A stretch of DNA of 64,000 nucleotides from an uncultured Collinsella sp. (GCA_958354105.1 CATWVA010000001.1:1-64000), one strand, 5' to 3'; positions 32,813 through 42,850 are shown, counted from the stretch's first letter. A program made the numbers and translations. The notes: a model not told the origin generated them from the sequence alone.

Positions 32813-32873
32813 TTGACATATGAACATGCGCTCATATAATCGGAAGTAAGTTATATGAGCGCATGTTCATATG
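32813..32873 (+). promoter_or_regulatory. Promoter with paired SmtB/ArsR operators
   Basis: TTGACA (32813-32818) and TATAAT (32835-32840) form a 16-bp-spaced promoter. A 23-bp perfect inverted repeat (32817-32839 and 32851-32873) covers the promoter; each arm contains the imperfect palindrome ATATGA-N8-TCATAT, the typical ArsR/SmtB operator form. The encoded repressor thus probably shuts off its own transcription until metal binds. Confidence 0.8.
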
Positions 32874-32886
32874 AAAGGATGTTGCA

Positions 32887-33252
32887 ATGAGCAGCCACGC
32901 TGATGAAACAAAGACTGGCATCGAGGCCACCGAGCTGATCGTCCCCACCACCTGCTCGCCCGAGGACCTTCCCGACGAGGAGCTGTTGTACGACCTGGCC
33001 GACCTGTTCAAGGTCTTCAGCGACACCACACGCATCAAGATCCTCTATGCCCTTATGGGCCGCGAGCTCTGCGTGGCTGACATCGCCGAAGCGACCGCAA
33101 CCTCGCAGTCGGCAGTATCGCACCAGCTGCGCACGCTTAAGCAGTCGCACCTGGTCAAGTTCCGCCGCGACGGCCGCAACATTCTCTACTCGCTCGCCGA
33201 CGATCACGTCTACACCATGCTTAACCAGGGCATGAGCCATATCTGCGAATAG
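32887..33252 (+). CDS. ArsR/SmtB-family metal-sensing repressor
   Basis: This 121-aa winged-helix repressor has its DNA-reading helix in TATSQSAVSHQLRTLKQSHLV. The C-terminal helix DDHVYTMLNQGMSHICE has Asp, His two residues on, His eleven further and Glu three further, exactly the alpha-5 zinc site of SmtB/CzrA-type sensors. The cysteine in RELCVADIAE recalls the alpha-3 site of cadmium/lead sensors. It should repress itself, the HMA protein and the P-type ATPase, since matching operators precede its gene and the ATPase gene. Metal: most likely zinc, with cadmium or lead possible. Confidence 0.9.
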   Translation: MSSHADETKTGIEATELIVPTTCSPEDLPDEELLYDLADLFKVFSDTTRIKILYALMGRELCVADIAEATATSQSAVSHQLRTLKQSHLVKFRRDGRNILYSLADDHVYTMLNQGMSHICE

Positions 33253-33315
33253 CAATCAACCACGGTATCAGCGCGGCCGGCACCCAGACCGCTAACACAG
33301 GGAAAGGAACCCACC

Positions 33316-33534
33316 ATGAAAAAGCAGTTCAAGCTCGACGAGATCGATTGCGCCAACTGCGCGCGCGAGCTTCAGGACGAACTTGCCAAGCTCGAGGGCG
33401 TCAAGTCCGTTTCGGTCAACTTTATGACCCAGAAGCTGACGCTCGAGGCCGACGACGCCAAGTTCGACGAGGTCCTGGACCGCGTCGTTGAGTTCACCGC
33501 CGACGCCGAGCCGGACTGCGAGATCATTCTCTAA
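33316..33534 (+). CDS. Stand-alone heavy-metal-associated (HMA) domain protein
   Basis: This 72-aa ferredoxin-like metal carrier has the motif DCANCA (Cys-x-x-Cys, near residue 13) and the family core LEGVKSVSVNFMTQKLTLE. In most zinc/cadmium ATPases this domain is fused to the N-terminus; here the ATPase lacks it and this small protein, 64 bp after the repressor gene, probably supplies metal in trans. The acidic C-terminus (DAEPDCEIIL) has an extra Cys. Confidence 0.88.
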   Translation: MKKQFKLDEIDCANCARELQDELAKLEGVKSVSVNFMTQKLTLEADDAKFDEVLDRVVEFTADAEPDCEIIL

Positions 33535-33589
33535 CCCGCGCATACGTTGACCTGCGAGGCCGCGCTTGCCGCGGCCTTTGCTCGCGAAA

Positions 33590-33612
33590 TTATATGAGCG
33601 AGTGTTCATAAA
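33590..33612 (+). promoter_or_regulatory. Third SmtB-type operator, before the P-type ATPase
   Basis: TTATATGAGCGAGTGTTCAT at 33590-33609 differs at two positions from the same stretch of the operator at 32851-32870 and keeps the ATATGA-N8-TCATA core, placing the ATPase under the same repressor. Confidence 0.75.
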
Positions 33613-33633
33613 CTCAAATGAGAGGTTTGAATC

Positions 33634-35586
33634 ATGACAGCCGCCGATCCCAAAAAGAAAAAGAAGAAGCGCAAGAAGAGAGAGTCCCTTGAGCATAAGC
33701 GCAACCGCATCCTGGTAGCACTGGGCATTTTTGCCGTTGTTTATGCCCTCGACGAGCTCGGCGCCCTCACTATCGCATTTGGGGAGCCCGGCAACATCTA
33801 CGCCAGCTTTGTGCTGTTCCTCGTGCCGTTTTTGATTGCCGGCTACGACGTACTGCAAAAGGCATTCAATAACATCCGCCGCGGCAAGGCCTTCGACGAG
33901 AGCTTCCTCATGGCCGTCGCGACCATCGGCGCGTTTGCCATGGTGCTCTTCCCCGACACCGACCCGCACATGGCCGAAGGTGCCGCTGTCATGCTGTTCT
34001 ACCAGGTCGGCGAGTTGTTCCAGGCATACGCCGTGGGCAAGAGCCGCAAGTCGATCAGTGCCATGATGAACATCGCGCCCGACTACGCTAACGTCGAGCA
34101 AGCCGACGGCACACTCGAACAGGTCTTTCCCGATGACATCGCCGTCGGCACCGTGATCGTGGTCAAGCCCGGCGAGCGCGTGCCTATCGACGGCGTCATC
34201 GTCGAGGGCGAAACCCAGCTCGACACCGCCGCACTCACGGGCGAGTCGGTCCCCCGCCCGGCCAAGACCGGCGACGATATCATCAGCGGTTGCATCAACA
34301 TGACGGGCCTCATCCACGTGCGCACCACCAAGCCCTTTGGCGAGTCAACCGTCGCGCGTGTTCTGGAGCTCGTGGAGAATGCCAGCGAAAAGAAGGCGCG
34401 CACCGAGAACTTCATCACGCGCTTTGCCCGCGTCTACACCCCCGCCGTCACTGGCGCTGCCGCGGTGCTCGCGCTTGGCGGCGGCCTGGTGACTGGCGCT
34501 TGGTCCGATTGGATCCTGCGCGGCCTGACCTTCCTGGTCGTCAGCTGCCCGTGCGCCCTCGTGATCAGCGTACCGTTGAGTTTCTTTGGCGGCATCGGCG
34601 GCGCGTCCAAGCTGGGCGTTCTCATCAAGGGCTCCAACTACCTCGAGACGCTCGCCGACGTGGACACCATCGTCTTCGACAAAACGGGCACCCTCACCAA
34701 CGGCACGTTCTCAGTCGTCGCGGTGCACCCCGAGGCTGGCTATACCGAGCAGTCGCTGCTCGAAGTCGTAGCCCTTGCTGAGTCGTTCTCCGATCACCCC
34801 ATCGCGCAGTCCGTGCGCGACGCCTACCAGGGCGAGGTCGACCCCAAGCGCGTGAGCGACTCCGCCAACGACGCGGGCCACGGCGTGACGGCAACCATCG
34901 ACGGCAAGCACGTCGTCGTTGGCAACGCCAAGATGCTCGGCGCGGCCGGCGTTGAAGCACCGGACTGCGAGGTTGTCGGCACGATCCTCCACGTGCTCGT
35001 TGACGGCGTGTACGCCGGCCACATCGTGATTGCAGACACCGTTAAGGCCGATGCGGAGCAAACGATTCGCGACCTGCATGCCGCCGGTATCAACCGCACC
35101 GTCATGCTCACGGGCGACCGCGAGGAGGTTGCAGCGTCTGTGGCCAAGCAACTCGGTCTCGACGAGTTCCACGCGCAGCTCCTGCCGGGCGACAAGGTCG
35201 AGCGCGTTGAGGCACTACTCGCGGCCGAAAGTGGCAAGGGCAAGCTCGCCTTTGTCGGCGACGGTATCAACGACGCGCCTGTGCTTACGCGCGCCGATGT
35301 GGGCATTGCCATGGGCGCCATGGGCTCCGACGCCGCGATCGAGGCCGCCGACGTGGTGCTGATGGACGACAAGCCGTCCAACATTTCCCGCGCGATCCGC
35401 GTGGCGCGCAAGACCATGTCGATTGTTTGGCAGAACATAATCTTTGCGCTGGGCATTAAGCTGCTGATCCTTGTGCTGGCAGCGCTGGGTATCGCCAATA
35501 TGTGGCTTGCCGTCTTTGGCGACGTAGGCGTGGCGATCATCGCCATCCTGAACGCCATGCGCGCGATGGGTGTCAAGAACCTGTAG
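33634..35586 (+). CDS. P1B-type heavy-metal ATPase (zinc/cadmium/lead exporter)
   Basis: This 650-aa integral membrane pump exports metal using ATP. Its motifs are TGES (actuator domain), the metal-binding membrane motif SCPCALV (CPC near residue 306), the phosphorylated aspartate DKTGTLTNG (about 349) and the hinge GDGINDAP (about 543). The C-terminal membrane helix has an Asp in FGDVGVAIIAILNAMRAM, typical of the P1B-2 zinc/cadmium/lead group. The protein lacks the usual N-terminal HMA domain and begins instead with a lysine/arginine-rich tail, while a separate HMA protein is encoded upstream. It probably works with that protein and is controlled by the SmtB-type repressor through the operator 22 bp before its start. 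Confidence 0.93.
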   Translation: MTAADPKKKKKKRKKRESLEHKRNRILVALGIFAVVYALDELGALTIAFGEPGNIYASFVLFLVPFLIAGYDVLQKAFNNIRRGKAFDESFLMAVATIGAFAMVLFPDTDPHMAEGAAVMLFYQVGELFQAYAVGKSRKSISAMMNIAPDYANVEQADGTLEQVFPDDIAVGTVIVVKPGERVPIDGVIVEGETQLDTAALTGESVPRPAKTGDDIISGCINMTGLIHVRTTKPFGESTVARVLELVENASEKKARTENFITRFARVYTPAVTGAAAVLALGGGLVTGAWSDWILRGLTFLVVSCPCALVISVPLSFFGGIGGASKLGVLIKGSNYLETLADVDTIVFDKTGTLTNGTFSVVAVHPEAGYTEQSLLEVVALAESFSDHPIAQSVRDAYQGEVDPKRVSDSANDAGHGVTATIDGKHVVVGNAKMLGAAGVEAPDCEVVGTILHVLVDGVYAGHIVIADTVKADAEQTIRDLHAAGINRTVMLTGDREEVAASVAKQLGLDEFHAQLLPGDKVERVEALLAAESGKGKLAFVGDGINDAPVLTRADVGIAMGAMGSDAAIEAADVVLMDDKPSNISRAIRVARKTMSIVWQNIIFALGIKLLILVLAALGIANMWLAVFGDVGVAIIAILNAMRAMGVKNL

Positions 35587-35599
35587 CTTGTACTCGGAC

Positions 35600-35726
35600 G
35601 GTCCCGGCAGGGATGTCCCCTCCAAAACGTCCTCGGCAAATGTGGCCCCGTTGTCCTGCTCCTACGGGGCTATAGACAACGGGGCCACTTGCGGAATGTT
35701 TTGGAGGGGACATCCCTGCCGGGACC
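35600..35726. repeat. Nested long palindrome (29-bp and 14-bp perfect arms)
   Basis: The 29-bp arms begin GGTCCCGGCAGGGATGTCCC (35600-35628) and end GGGACATCCCTGCCGGGACC (35698-35726) and are perfectly complementary. A second perfect pair GTGGCCCCGTTGTC / GACAACGGGGCCAC (35642-35655, 35675-35688) is nested inside. It lies between the ATPase and DtxR genes and would fold into one long hairpin. No T run follows, so it is not an ordinary terminator. Confidence 0.85.
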
Positions 35727-35804
35727 TGCGGCAACATCGCCGGTGGTTCTTGGGCATCGCTTGCTGGCGGGGTTCCTTGGCTGAGTTAGACTTGGTTGAT
35801 GGGG

Positions 35805-36182
35805 TTACTGATCCCGGTCGCCGTCCCGGCCCAGCATTGCCCTTAGCTTCTCAAAGCTTTCCTCGCTTAGGCAGTGCTCCATGTGGCAGCCCTCTTGCGA
35901 GGCAACCTCTGCCGAAACGCCTGCGTCCTCGAGCAGCCCCACAAAAAAGCAGTGGCGCTCCCACATTTGGCGAGCGACCTCCAGACCACGCTCCGTCAGA
36001 TGAACGTCGCGCTTGCCCATTTCGACATAGCCGTTGCTTTCCAGCGTCGCCATGGCCTTGGAAACGCTCGCCTTGGTCACGCCCAGGTATTCGGCGACGT
36101 CGATTGAGCGCACCGTGCCTTGGCGCTGCGACAGAACGTAGATCGATTCGAGATAGTCTTCTCCGGATTCACGTAGGGCCAT
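35805..36182 (-). CDS. DtxR/MntR-family metal-dependent repressor
   Basis: This 125-aa protein has a winged helix (RSIDVAEYLGVTKASVSKAMATLESNGYV) followed by the metal-binding and dimerisation helices (ERHCFFVGLLEDAGVS and EGCHMEHCLSEES, with the E-x-x-H-M-E-H type ligands). It lacks the SH3 domain of DtxR, as in the MntR group. It likely controls manganese or iron genes; a target cannot be named, though the metal exporter at 28507 and neighbouring loci are candidates. Convergent with the metal ATPase. Two GTTAGCC words lie in its upstream region (36183-36290). Confidence 0.85.
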   Translation of the reverse strand: MALRESGEDYLESIYVLSQRQGTVRSIDVAEYLGVTKASVSKAMATLESNGYVEMGKRDVHLTERGLEVARQMWERHCFFVGLLEDAGVSAEVASQEGCHMEHCLSEESFEKLRAMLGRDGDRDQ

Positions 36183-36332
36183 GGGCCGCCTTTCGCGATG
36201 ATTGCTAGTTAGCCTTCTGATACTTTCCTTGGCTTACTTTACCGCAAAAGTTGACCATGTCTTACTGCATTGACCAAAAAGTTAGCCGCGTTTCACAAAA
36301 CGTGCGGGACGAAAACAAAATGGGAACGCCCC

Positions 36333-36386
36333 GCAAGGAGTGTCCCCAGCTGCCGGCAGATAAGGAGCGTCCCCAAGTGCCGGGTC
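36333..36386. repeat. Short dispersed repeat (GGAGTGTCCC...GTCCCCAAGTGCCG)
   Basis: GCAAGGAGTGTCCCCAGCTG at 36333-36352, followed by CCGGCA and then GTCCCCAAGTGCCG, recurs almost identically at 54522-54572. Both copies are intergenic, next to the 3' end of a minus-strand gene or in its upstream gap. Confidence 0.6.
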
Positions 36387-36390
36387 GCAG

Positions 36391-37161
36391 CTACACGAGG
36401 CCAAAGTGCTTCGCGGCGTTGTAGATGCCGTCGTCATCCACGGCGGTCGTTACGTAGGTCGCTGCGGCCTTCACGGTCGCCTGCGCGTTGCCCATTGCCA
36501 CACTTGTGCCCACGGCCGAGAACATCGACAGGTCGTTCTCGCCGTCGCCAAAGGCAATCGCCTCGCTCGCGTCGATGCCCAGGCGCTCCAGCGTCGCCGC
36601 CACACCCAGGTCCTTGCCGCCGTTTGCCGGAATAATGTCGCAGAACAGATCGCACCAGCGCGTAGTGAGCGAATGCGACACCGCATCGGTCACGATATGC
36701 TCGTCGGCCGGGTCCACAAAGGCGCAGAACTGGTAGACCGGTGCGTCAAAGGCGCGCTCAAACGGTTCCTCGTGGTAGACGATCCCCGCGTTGTTGCCGG
36801 CCGTCACCACGCGCTCGGACAGGCGGTTCACAAACGAGTTCTCGCCCTGCATACACAGCGAGTCGTAGCGTCCCTGCGCCACCTGGTCCACGATCACCGC
36901 AACGTCGTCCGGATCGATCGGGCAGCTGCGGTAAACCCCCTCGGCATCAAAGCAGTGCTGGCCCGAGAGCGTAATGTACGCATCCCAACCCAATTCGAAC
37001 AGCCAATCGGGCATCTGATAGGTCGGGCGACCCGTGGCGATCACGCACGCAATCCCCTGCTCATGAAAGCTGTCGAGCACCTGCTGCGCCGACGCCGGAA
37101 TCCGATGGGTCTTAAAGCTCAGCAACGTGCCGTCGATATCGAAAAACGCGGCCTTGATCAT
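36391..37161 (-). CDS. HAD-superfamily phosphatase, Cof type
   Basis: This 256-aa protein has motif I FFDIDGTLLSF with the nucleophilic Asp, motif II ACVIATGRP, the C2-type cap with aromatic and acidic residues in the middle, and motif IV AIAFGDGENDLSMF near residue 220. Cof-type HADs dephosphorylate sugar phosphates, FMN or pyridoxal phosphate; the substrate here is unknown. It follows the ABC-F gene by six bases, and the two are probably co-transcribed. Confidence 0.88.
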   Translation of the reverse strand: MIKAAFFDIDGTLLSFKTHRIPASAQQVLDSFHEQGIACVIATGRPTYQMPDWLFELGWDAYITLSGQHCFDAEGVYRSCPIDPDDVAVIVDQVAQGRYDSLCMQGENSFVNRLSERVVTAGNNAGIVYHEEPFERAFDAPVYQFCAFVDPADEHIVTDAVSHSLTTRWCDLFCDIIPANGGKDLGVAATLERLGIDASEAIAFGDGENDLSMFSAVGTSVAMGNAQATVKAAATYVTTAVDDDGIYNAAKHFGLV

Positions 37162-37167
37162 CCTCGC

Positions 37168-39027
37168 CTACTCCTCGCCCTCGAGCCTCTCGCTCGCCTC
37201 GAGCCACGCCATCTCCAACTCGTCCATGGCGGCGTGGGCCTCGTCGATCTTTGTCTGCTGCTCGCCCAGCGCCGTGTAGTTGGTGGGGTCGACCTGAGCC
37301 ATCGCGGCCTCGGCCTCCTCCACGCGGGCGCGCTGCGTCTCCATTTTGCGCTCGAGCGAGCTCACCTCGCGGCGAAGCTTCTGGCGTTCGGCGTTGGAAA
37401 GGCCATTGGGCTGGCCGCTCGACTTGGGCTTTTCGGCCGCAGCCGCCGCGGCACCGGTGTCAAACGTGCCGGTCTTGGCGCTCGGTGCACCCACGGGCTC
37501 GCCCTCGGCGGTGGCGTTGCACAGGCGCAGGTACTGGTCGACGCCGCCAGGCATATGCGTCAGATGGCCATCGAGCAGCGCCCACTGCTGGTCAGTCACG
37601 CGCTCCATCAAAAAGCGGTCGTGCGTCACCAGAATCAGCGTGCCGGGCCAGCCGTCGAGCAGGTCCTCGACAATCGCCAGCATATCGGTATCCAGGTCGT
37701 TGCCGGGCTCGTCCAGGATAAGCACGTTGGGCTCGTCCAGGATCGTCAGCAGCAGCGACAGGCGACGGCGCTGGCCGCCCGAAAGATCGCCGATGCGACT
37801 CCAGAGCTGCTGTGTCGTAAAGCCCAGGCGCTCGCAAAGTTTCTCGGGCGAAGTCTCCTTGCCGTCGATGACGTAGTACTTCTTATAGTTGCCGAGCACC
37901 TCGCGGATCGTGTCACCCATGTAGGGCTCGAGTTCCTCGAGCTGCTGCGACAGAACGCCAAAGCGCACCGTCTGGCCAATCTTCACACGGCCGCGCGTGG
38001 GCTCAATCTTGCCCTGGATCACGTCGAGCAAGGTCGACTTGCCGGCGCCGTTCTCGCCCAAAAGACCATAGCGGTCGCCCGCGCCGATGAGCCAGGTCAC
38101 ATCGGTGAGCACCTGCTTGGGCGCACCATCGGTATCCGCATAGCCGGCATCCACGTCGATGACATCGATGACCTGCTTGCCTAGGCGGCTCACGGCAAGG
38201 CGCTTGAGCTCCAGCTCGTCACGCACGGGCGGTACGTCGGCGATCAGCTCGCGAGCAGCCTCAACGCGAAACTTGGGCTTGGTGGAACGCGCCTGGGCGC
38301 CGCGGCTCAGCCACGCGAGCTCCTTGCGCGCCATGTTGCGACGGCGCTCCTCGGTAACGGCGGCCATGCGGTCGCGCTCCACGCGCTGCAGGATATATGC
38401 CGAGTAGCCGCCCTCGAAGGGATCGACCTGGCCGTCGTGGACCTCCCACATGCTGGTGCAGACCTCGTCCAAGAACCAGCGGTCGTGCGTGACCACGAGC
38501 ATGGCGCCCTGGCCGCGCTGCCAGCGGGCCTTTAAGTGACGCGCAAGCCAGTTGATGGTGCGCATGTCCAGGTGGTTGGTGGGCTCATCGAGCATGAGCA
38601 CGTCATAGTCGCCGATCAGCAGGCGCGCGAGGTCCACGCGGCGGCGCTGACCGCCCGAGAGCTCGCCTACCATGCCCTCCCAGGGCACATCGCTAATGAG
38701 GCCGGCGAGGATCTGGCGCGTACGGGGGCTCGACGCCCACTCGTACTCGGGCGTGTCGCCCACAACGGCATGATGCACGGTATCGGTGTCGACAAGCTGA
38801 TCCTTTTGGCCGAGTAGACCGATCGTGGTGCCGCGGCGGTGCGTCACGCGTCCGTCATCGGGCTCCAGCGTGCCGGCGAGCACGCTCAGCAGCGTCGACT
38901 TGCCGTCGCCGTTTTTACCGACAATACCAATGCGGTCGCCCTCGCCCACGCCGAGCGTCACGCTATCGAAAATATGCTTGGTGGGAAACTCTAGGCTGAT
39001 GGAATCGCATCCCAAAAGAATCGCCAT
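37168..39027 (-). CDS. ABC-F family ATPase (Uup/EttA-like)
   Basis: This 619-aa cytoplasmic twin-ATPase without membrane segments has Walker A GKNGDGKS and GENGAGKS, signature motifs LSGGQRRRVDL and LSGGQRRRLSL, and Walker B LMLDEPTNHLD and LILDEPGNDLD. The linker between the halves is charged. The C-terminus is a coiled coil after an Ala-rich segment (from about residue 540), as in the Uup subgroup, which binds DNA or ribosomes. ABC-F proteins act in translation, ribosome rescue or antibiotic resistance. The start at 39027 gives MAILLGCDSISLEFPTK, with GGAGC upstream; the longer frame is not conserved. Confidence 0.9.
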   Translation of the reverse strand: MAILLGCDSISLEFPTKHIFDSVTLGVGEGDRIGIVGKNGDGKSTLLSVLAGTLEPDDGRVTHRRGTTIGLLGQKDQLVDTDTVHHAVVGDTPEYEWASSPRTRQILAGLISDVPWEGMVGELSGGQRRRVDLARLLIGDYDVLMLDEPTNHLDMRTINWLARHLKARWQRGQGAMLVVTHDRWFLDEVCTSMWEVHDGQVDPFEGGYSAYILQRVERDRMAAVTEERRRNMARKELAWLSRGAQARSTKPKFRVEAARELIADVPPVRDELELKRLAVSRLGKQVIDVIDVDAGYADTDGAPKQVLTDVTWLIGAGDRYGLLGENGAGKSTLLDVIQGKIEPTRGRVKIGQTVRFGVLSQQLEELEPYMGDTIREVLGNYKKYYVIDGKETSPEKLCERLGFTTQQLWSRIGDLSGGQRRRLSLLLTILDEPNVLILDEPGNDLDTDMLAIVEDLLDGWPGTLILVTHDRFLMERVTDQQWALLDGHLTHMPGGVDQYLRLCNATAEGEPVGAPSAKTGTFDTGAAAAAAEKPKSSGQPNGLSNAERQKLRREVSSLERKMETQRARVEEAEAAMAQVDPTNYTALGEQQTKIDEAHAAMDELEMAWLEASERLEGEE

Positions 39028-39097
39028 ATGCCCTGCTCCTTCGTAGAAATTCAACGTTGTCCATGATAGCAGCGAAAAGGCGGGGCGCACACGACAC

Positions 39098-39133
39098 AAA
39101 AAAGCGGGCCATCTCCCGCAAGAGATGACCCGC
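39098..39133 (-). terminator. Terminator of the pst operon
   Basis: Read leftwards, GCGGGTCATCTC pairs with GAGATGGCCCGC and is followed by TTTTTT, 58 bp after the pstB stop. Confidence 0.85.
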
Positions 39134-39190
39134 CTCTCCAATCAGTCCCGTGGCGACCGTGGCCGCCGCGGGCCTCAAGCATGTTCCGGA

Positions 39191-40059
<869 letters not shown>

Positions 40060-40063
<4 letters not shown>

Positions 40064-40986
40064 TCGGCCGTCATCTTCCTTGCCAGTTGCTTGCCCACGA
40101 TACGGGCGATTACGTTAAACAGCAGCACGCAGATCATCAGCAGTGCCGCGGTGCCCCAGACGATCTGCTGGGCCTCGGGGCTGCCCTCGCCATAGATCTT
40201 GTAGATGTGCACGGCCAGCGACTCGCCGGGACGGAACACGTTCCAGGCGCAGGTGGGGCTCGACAGGTTAAAGCTCAAGAAGTTCAGACGAACCGGCGAG
40301 CTCATGCCCGAGGTAAAGAGCAGCGCCGCGGCCTCGCCAAACACGCGGCCGGCCGAAAGCACGATGCCGGTCACGATGGCGGGCATGGCCTCGGGAATCA
40401 GGATGTGCAGTGTGGCCTCCCAGCGAGTGAGGCCCATGGCCAGGCACGCATCGCGCTGGGCCTGCGGCACGTCCTCGAGCGCCTGCTGAATCACGCGCAC
40501 CAGGATGGGGATGTTGAACATGGTGAGCGCGACGGCGCCGGAGATGATGGAGTACTTCCAGCCCAGCTGCACCGAGAACACCAGAAAGCCGAACATGCCG
40601 ACGACGATGGAAGGCAACGAGGACAAGGTCTCGATAGCGGTGGAGGCGATGTCGCGGATAGGGCCGTTCGGCGCGTACTCAACCAGGAAGACCGCTCCGC
40701 CCAGGCTGATGGGCACCGAGATGACTAGAGTGATCAGCAGCAGGTAGAACGAGTCGAACAGCTGGTAGAGCACGCCGCCCTGGGTTCCGTTGGCGCGCGC
40801 AGGCTGCGTGAGGAAGCCCGGCTGGAACAGCGTCGAGATGCCCTCGAACAGGATGTAGGCCACCATGGAGACGACGATGAGCATGACGATGGCGACGATC
40901 GCCGTCAGCACGCCCGTGGCGATGCGGTCCTGCCTTTGGACACGCCCGAGTCTCGCCTCGTCGATATGGATGCGCGTGCTAGCCAC
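40060..40986 (-). CDS. pstA: Phosphate ABC transporter permease PstA
   Basis: This ~308-aa inner-membrane permease has six hydrophobic helices and the conserved EAA-type loop (AMGLTRWEATLHILIPEAMPAIVTG) that docks on PstB. The GTG at 40986 is preferred over the ATG at 41010: it has GAAGG five bases upstream and overlaps the pstC stop by only 8 bp. The substrate is inorganic phosphate, by family and operon context. Confidence 0.94.
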
Positions 40987-41887
40987 GAGCCTTCGCCCCC
41001 TTGCGGCCAATGAGATGGATGATCAGGATAAAGATGAGGCTCATGCCCATCAGCAGAAGACCGAGCGCCCACAGGACGTCGTCCTGGGCCGAGCCCTCGG
41101 CATAGACCGCCATGGACGTGGTGAGCGTGGTGGTGATGGTGGAGGCCGGCGACAGCAGCGACGTCGGCATGGCCTCGATACCGCCGATAACCATGCGCAC
41201 GGCGAGCGTCTCGCCAAAGGCGCGGGTCATGCCAAGGATGACCGCGGTCATGAGCGAGGACATGGCGCTCTTGAGCACCACGTGCCAGATGGTCTGCCAG
41301 CGGGTGTAGCCCAGCGCGAGCGAACCCTGACGGTAGCTGTCGGGCACGGCACGCAGGCCATCGACCGAAAACGTGGTCATGGTCGGCAGGATCATGACGG
41401 CCAGCACGATGGCGCCGGGCAAGATGCCCAGGCCTGTGCTCACGTGGAGAACGCTCTTCATAAGGCCGACGACCACGTGAAAACCGATCAGGCCAAAGAC
41501 GACCGAGGGAATGCCGGTCAAAAGCTCAATAAGCGGCTGAAAGACCTTGGAGCCAAACTTAGGCTGGATCTCGACCGCAAAGATGGCAGAGCCGATGGCG
41601 ATGGGCAGCGCGATGAGCGTGGAGAGCACCATGACCGCAAACGAGGTGACGATCAGGGGCAGGGCGCCGGTGTAGGGCAGGCCGTTTTCGGCTGTGTTGG
41701 CCAGATCCCACTTGGTGCCGGCGAAGAACTCTACGACCGAGACGCCGTCCTTGAGAAAAGCCGAGAGGCCCTTTTGGGCGACCATAAAGATGAGCGCGGC
41801 AACGACAAGCGTCACGAGCGCTACGCACGCGCCCGTGACGCCCAGGCCCACGTTCTCAAGGTCGCGCTTTGGCAGCTGTTTTGCCAT
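40979..41887 (-). CDS. pstC: Phosphate ABC transporter permease PstC
   Basis: This 302-aa six-helix permease is the partner of PstA. The loop ALGYTRWQTIWHVVLKSAMSSLMTAVILG is the PstB-docking EAA-type motif, and GIPSVVFGLIGFHVVV is a conserved PstC stretch. Second gene of the operon, 25 bp after pstS. Confidence 0.94.
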   Translation of the reverse strand: MAKQLPKRDLENVGLGVTGACVALVTLVVAALIFMVAQKGLSAFLKDGVSVVEFFAGTKWDLANTAENGLPYTGALPLIVTSFAVMVLSTLIALPIAIGSAIFAVEIQPKFGSKVFQPLIELLTGIPSVVFGLIGFHVVVGLMKSVLHVSTGLGILPGAIVLAVMILPTMTTFSVDGLRAVPDSYRQGSLALGYTRWQTIWHVVLKSAMSSLMTAVILGMTRAFGETLAVRMVIGGIEAMPTSLLSPASTITTTLTTSMAVYAEGSAQDDVLWALGLLLMGMSLIFILIIHLIGRKGAKARG

Positions 41888-41911
41888 TGCAAACCTTTCC
41901 GGGGCGATTAC

Positions 41912-42850
41912 TTATTTAGCGGATACCTTGCCGCTGGCGTCCTTGACGACCTTCATGGCAGAGACTGGGATAAAGCCCTGCTCCTCGACGAGCTTGCCCT
42001 GGACGTCGTCGGAAAGCATGAACTCCAGGAAGGCCGTGGTGGCCTCGTCGGCGTCCTTGGAGCAGTACATGTGCTCGGTCGCCCAGATCTTAAAGGAGTC
42101 GTCGGTAACGTTTGCGCTCTTGGGCTCGACGCCCTCGACCTTGATGGCGTTGAACTTGGAGTCGTCGAAGTGCGAGAAGTCGAGGTAGGAGATGGCGTTG
42201 TCGGTGCTGGCCATCTGGGTCTGGACGTCGCCGGACTTGTCGAGCTCGGCGTCGCCCTTAAAGTCGTTGGCCTCGTCGCCAAAGACGGCAGCCTCAAAGG
42301 TGGCGCGGGTACCGGAGCCGGCCTTGCGGTTGAGGACGACGATGGTGGCGTCGTCGCCACCGACCTCCTTCCAGTTGGTGATCTGGCCGGAGAAGATGCC
42401 CTTGAGCTGCTCGAGGGACAGGTCGTCGACCGTAACGTTCTTGGAGACGACGGGGCCCATGCCCACGACGGCGACCTCGTGGTCGACGAGGTTCTTGACC
42501 TGATCGGCCTCGAGCTTGGTCTCGGCGAAGACGTCAGAGTTACCGATGGTGACGGTGCCGGCGGCGACAGCGGTCAGGCCCTTACCCGAACCGTTACCCG
42601 AACCGGAGACGGAGACGTCCGGATTGGCATCCATGAACTTCTCGGCAGCGGCCTCGACGAGAGCCTGGAACGAGGAGGCACCGTCGTAGGTCACCTCACC
42701 GGAGACGGACTCGGCGGCAGCGGCGCTACCCTTGTCGGCGGCGTCGGAAGCGCCTGCGCCGCCGCAACCAACGAGGCCGAGGCCCACGATGCTGGCGAGA
42801 CCACCAGCGAGGCCGAGGAACTGACGACGAGAATAAGCCTGATCGAGCAT
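41912..42850 (-). CDS. pstS: Phosphate-binding lipoprotein PstS
   Basis: This 312-aa exported protein begins at ATG 42850 (GAAAGGAAG upstream). It has a twin-arginine-like start (YSRRQFLGLAGGL), a hydrophobic stretch and the lipobox LVGCGG, so it is probably lipid-anchored on the cell surface. The mature part shows phosphate-binding signatures: TYDGASSFQALVEAA, SGSGNGSGKGLTAVAAG, and NRKAGSGTRATFE, whose SGTR loop binds phosphate. First gene of pstSCAB; the upstream ~300 bp carry palindromes but no certain Pho box. Confidence 0.95.
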   Translation of the reverse strand: MLDQAYSRRQFLGLAGGLASIVGLGLVGCGGAGASDAADKGSAAAAESVSGEVTYDGASSFQALVEAAAEKFMDANPDVSVSGSGNGSGKGLTAVAAGTVTIGNSDVFAETKLEADQVKNLVDHEVAVVGMGPVVSKNVTVDDLSLEQLKGIFSGQITNWKEVGGDDATIVVLNRKAGSGTRATFEAAVFGDEANDFKGDAELDKSGDVQTQMASTDNAISYLDFSHFDDSKFNAIKVEGVEPKSANVTDDSFKIWATEHMYCSKDADEATTAFLEFMLSDDVQGKLVEEQGFIPVSAMKVVKDASGKVSAK

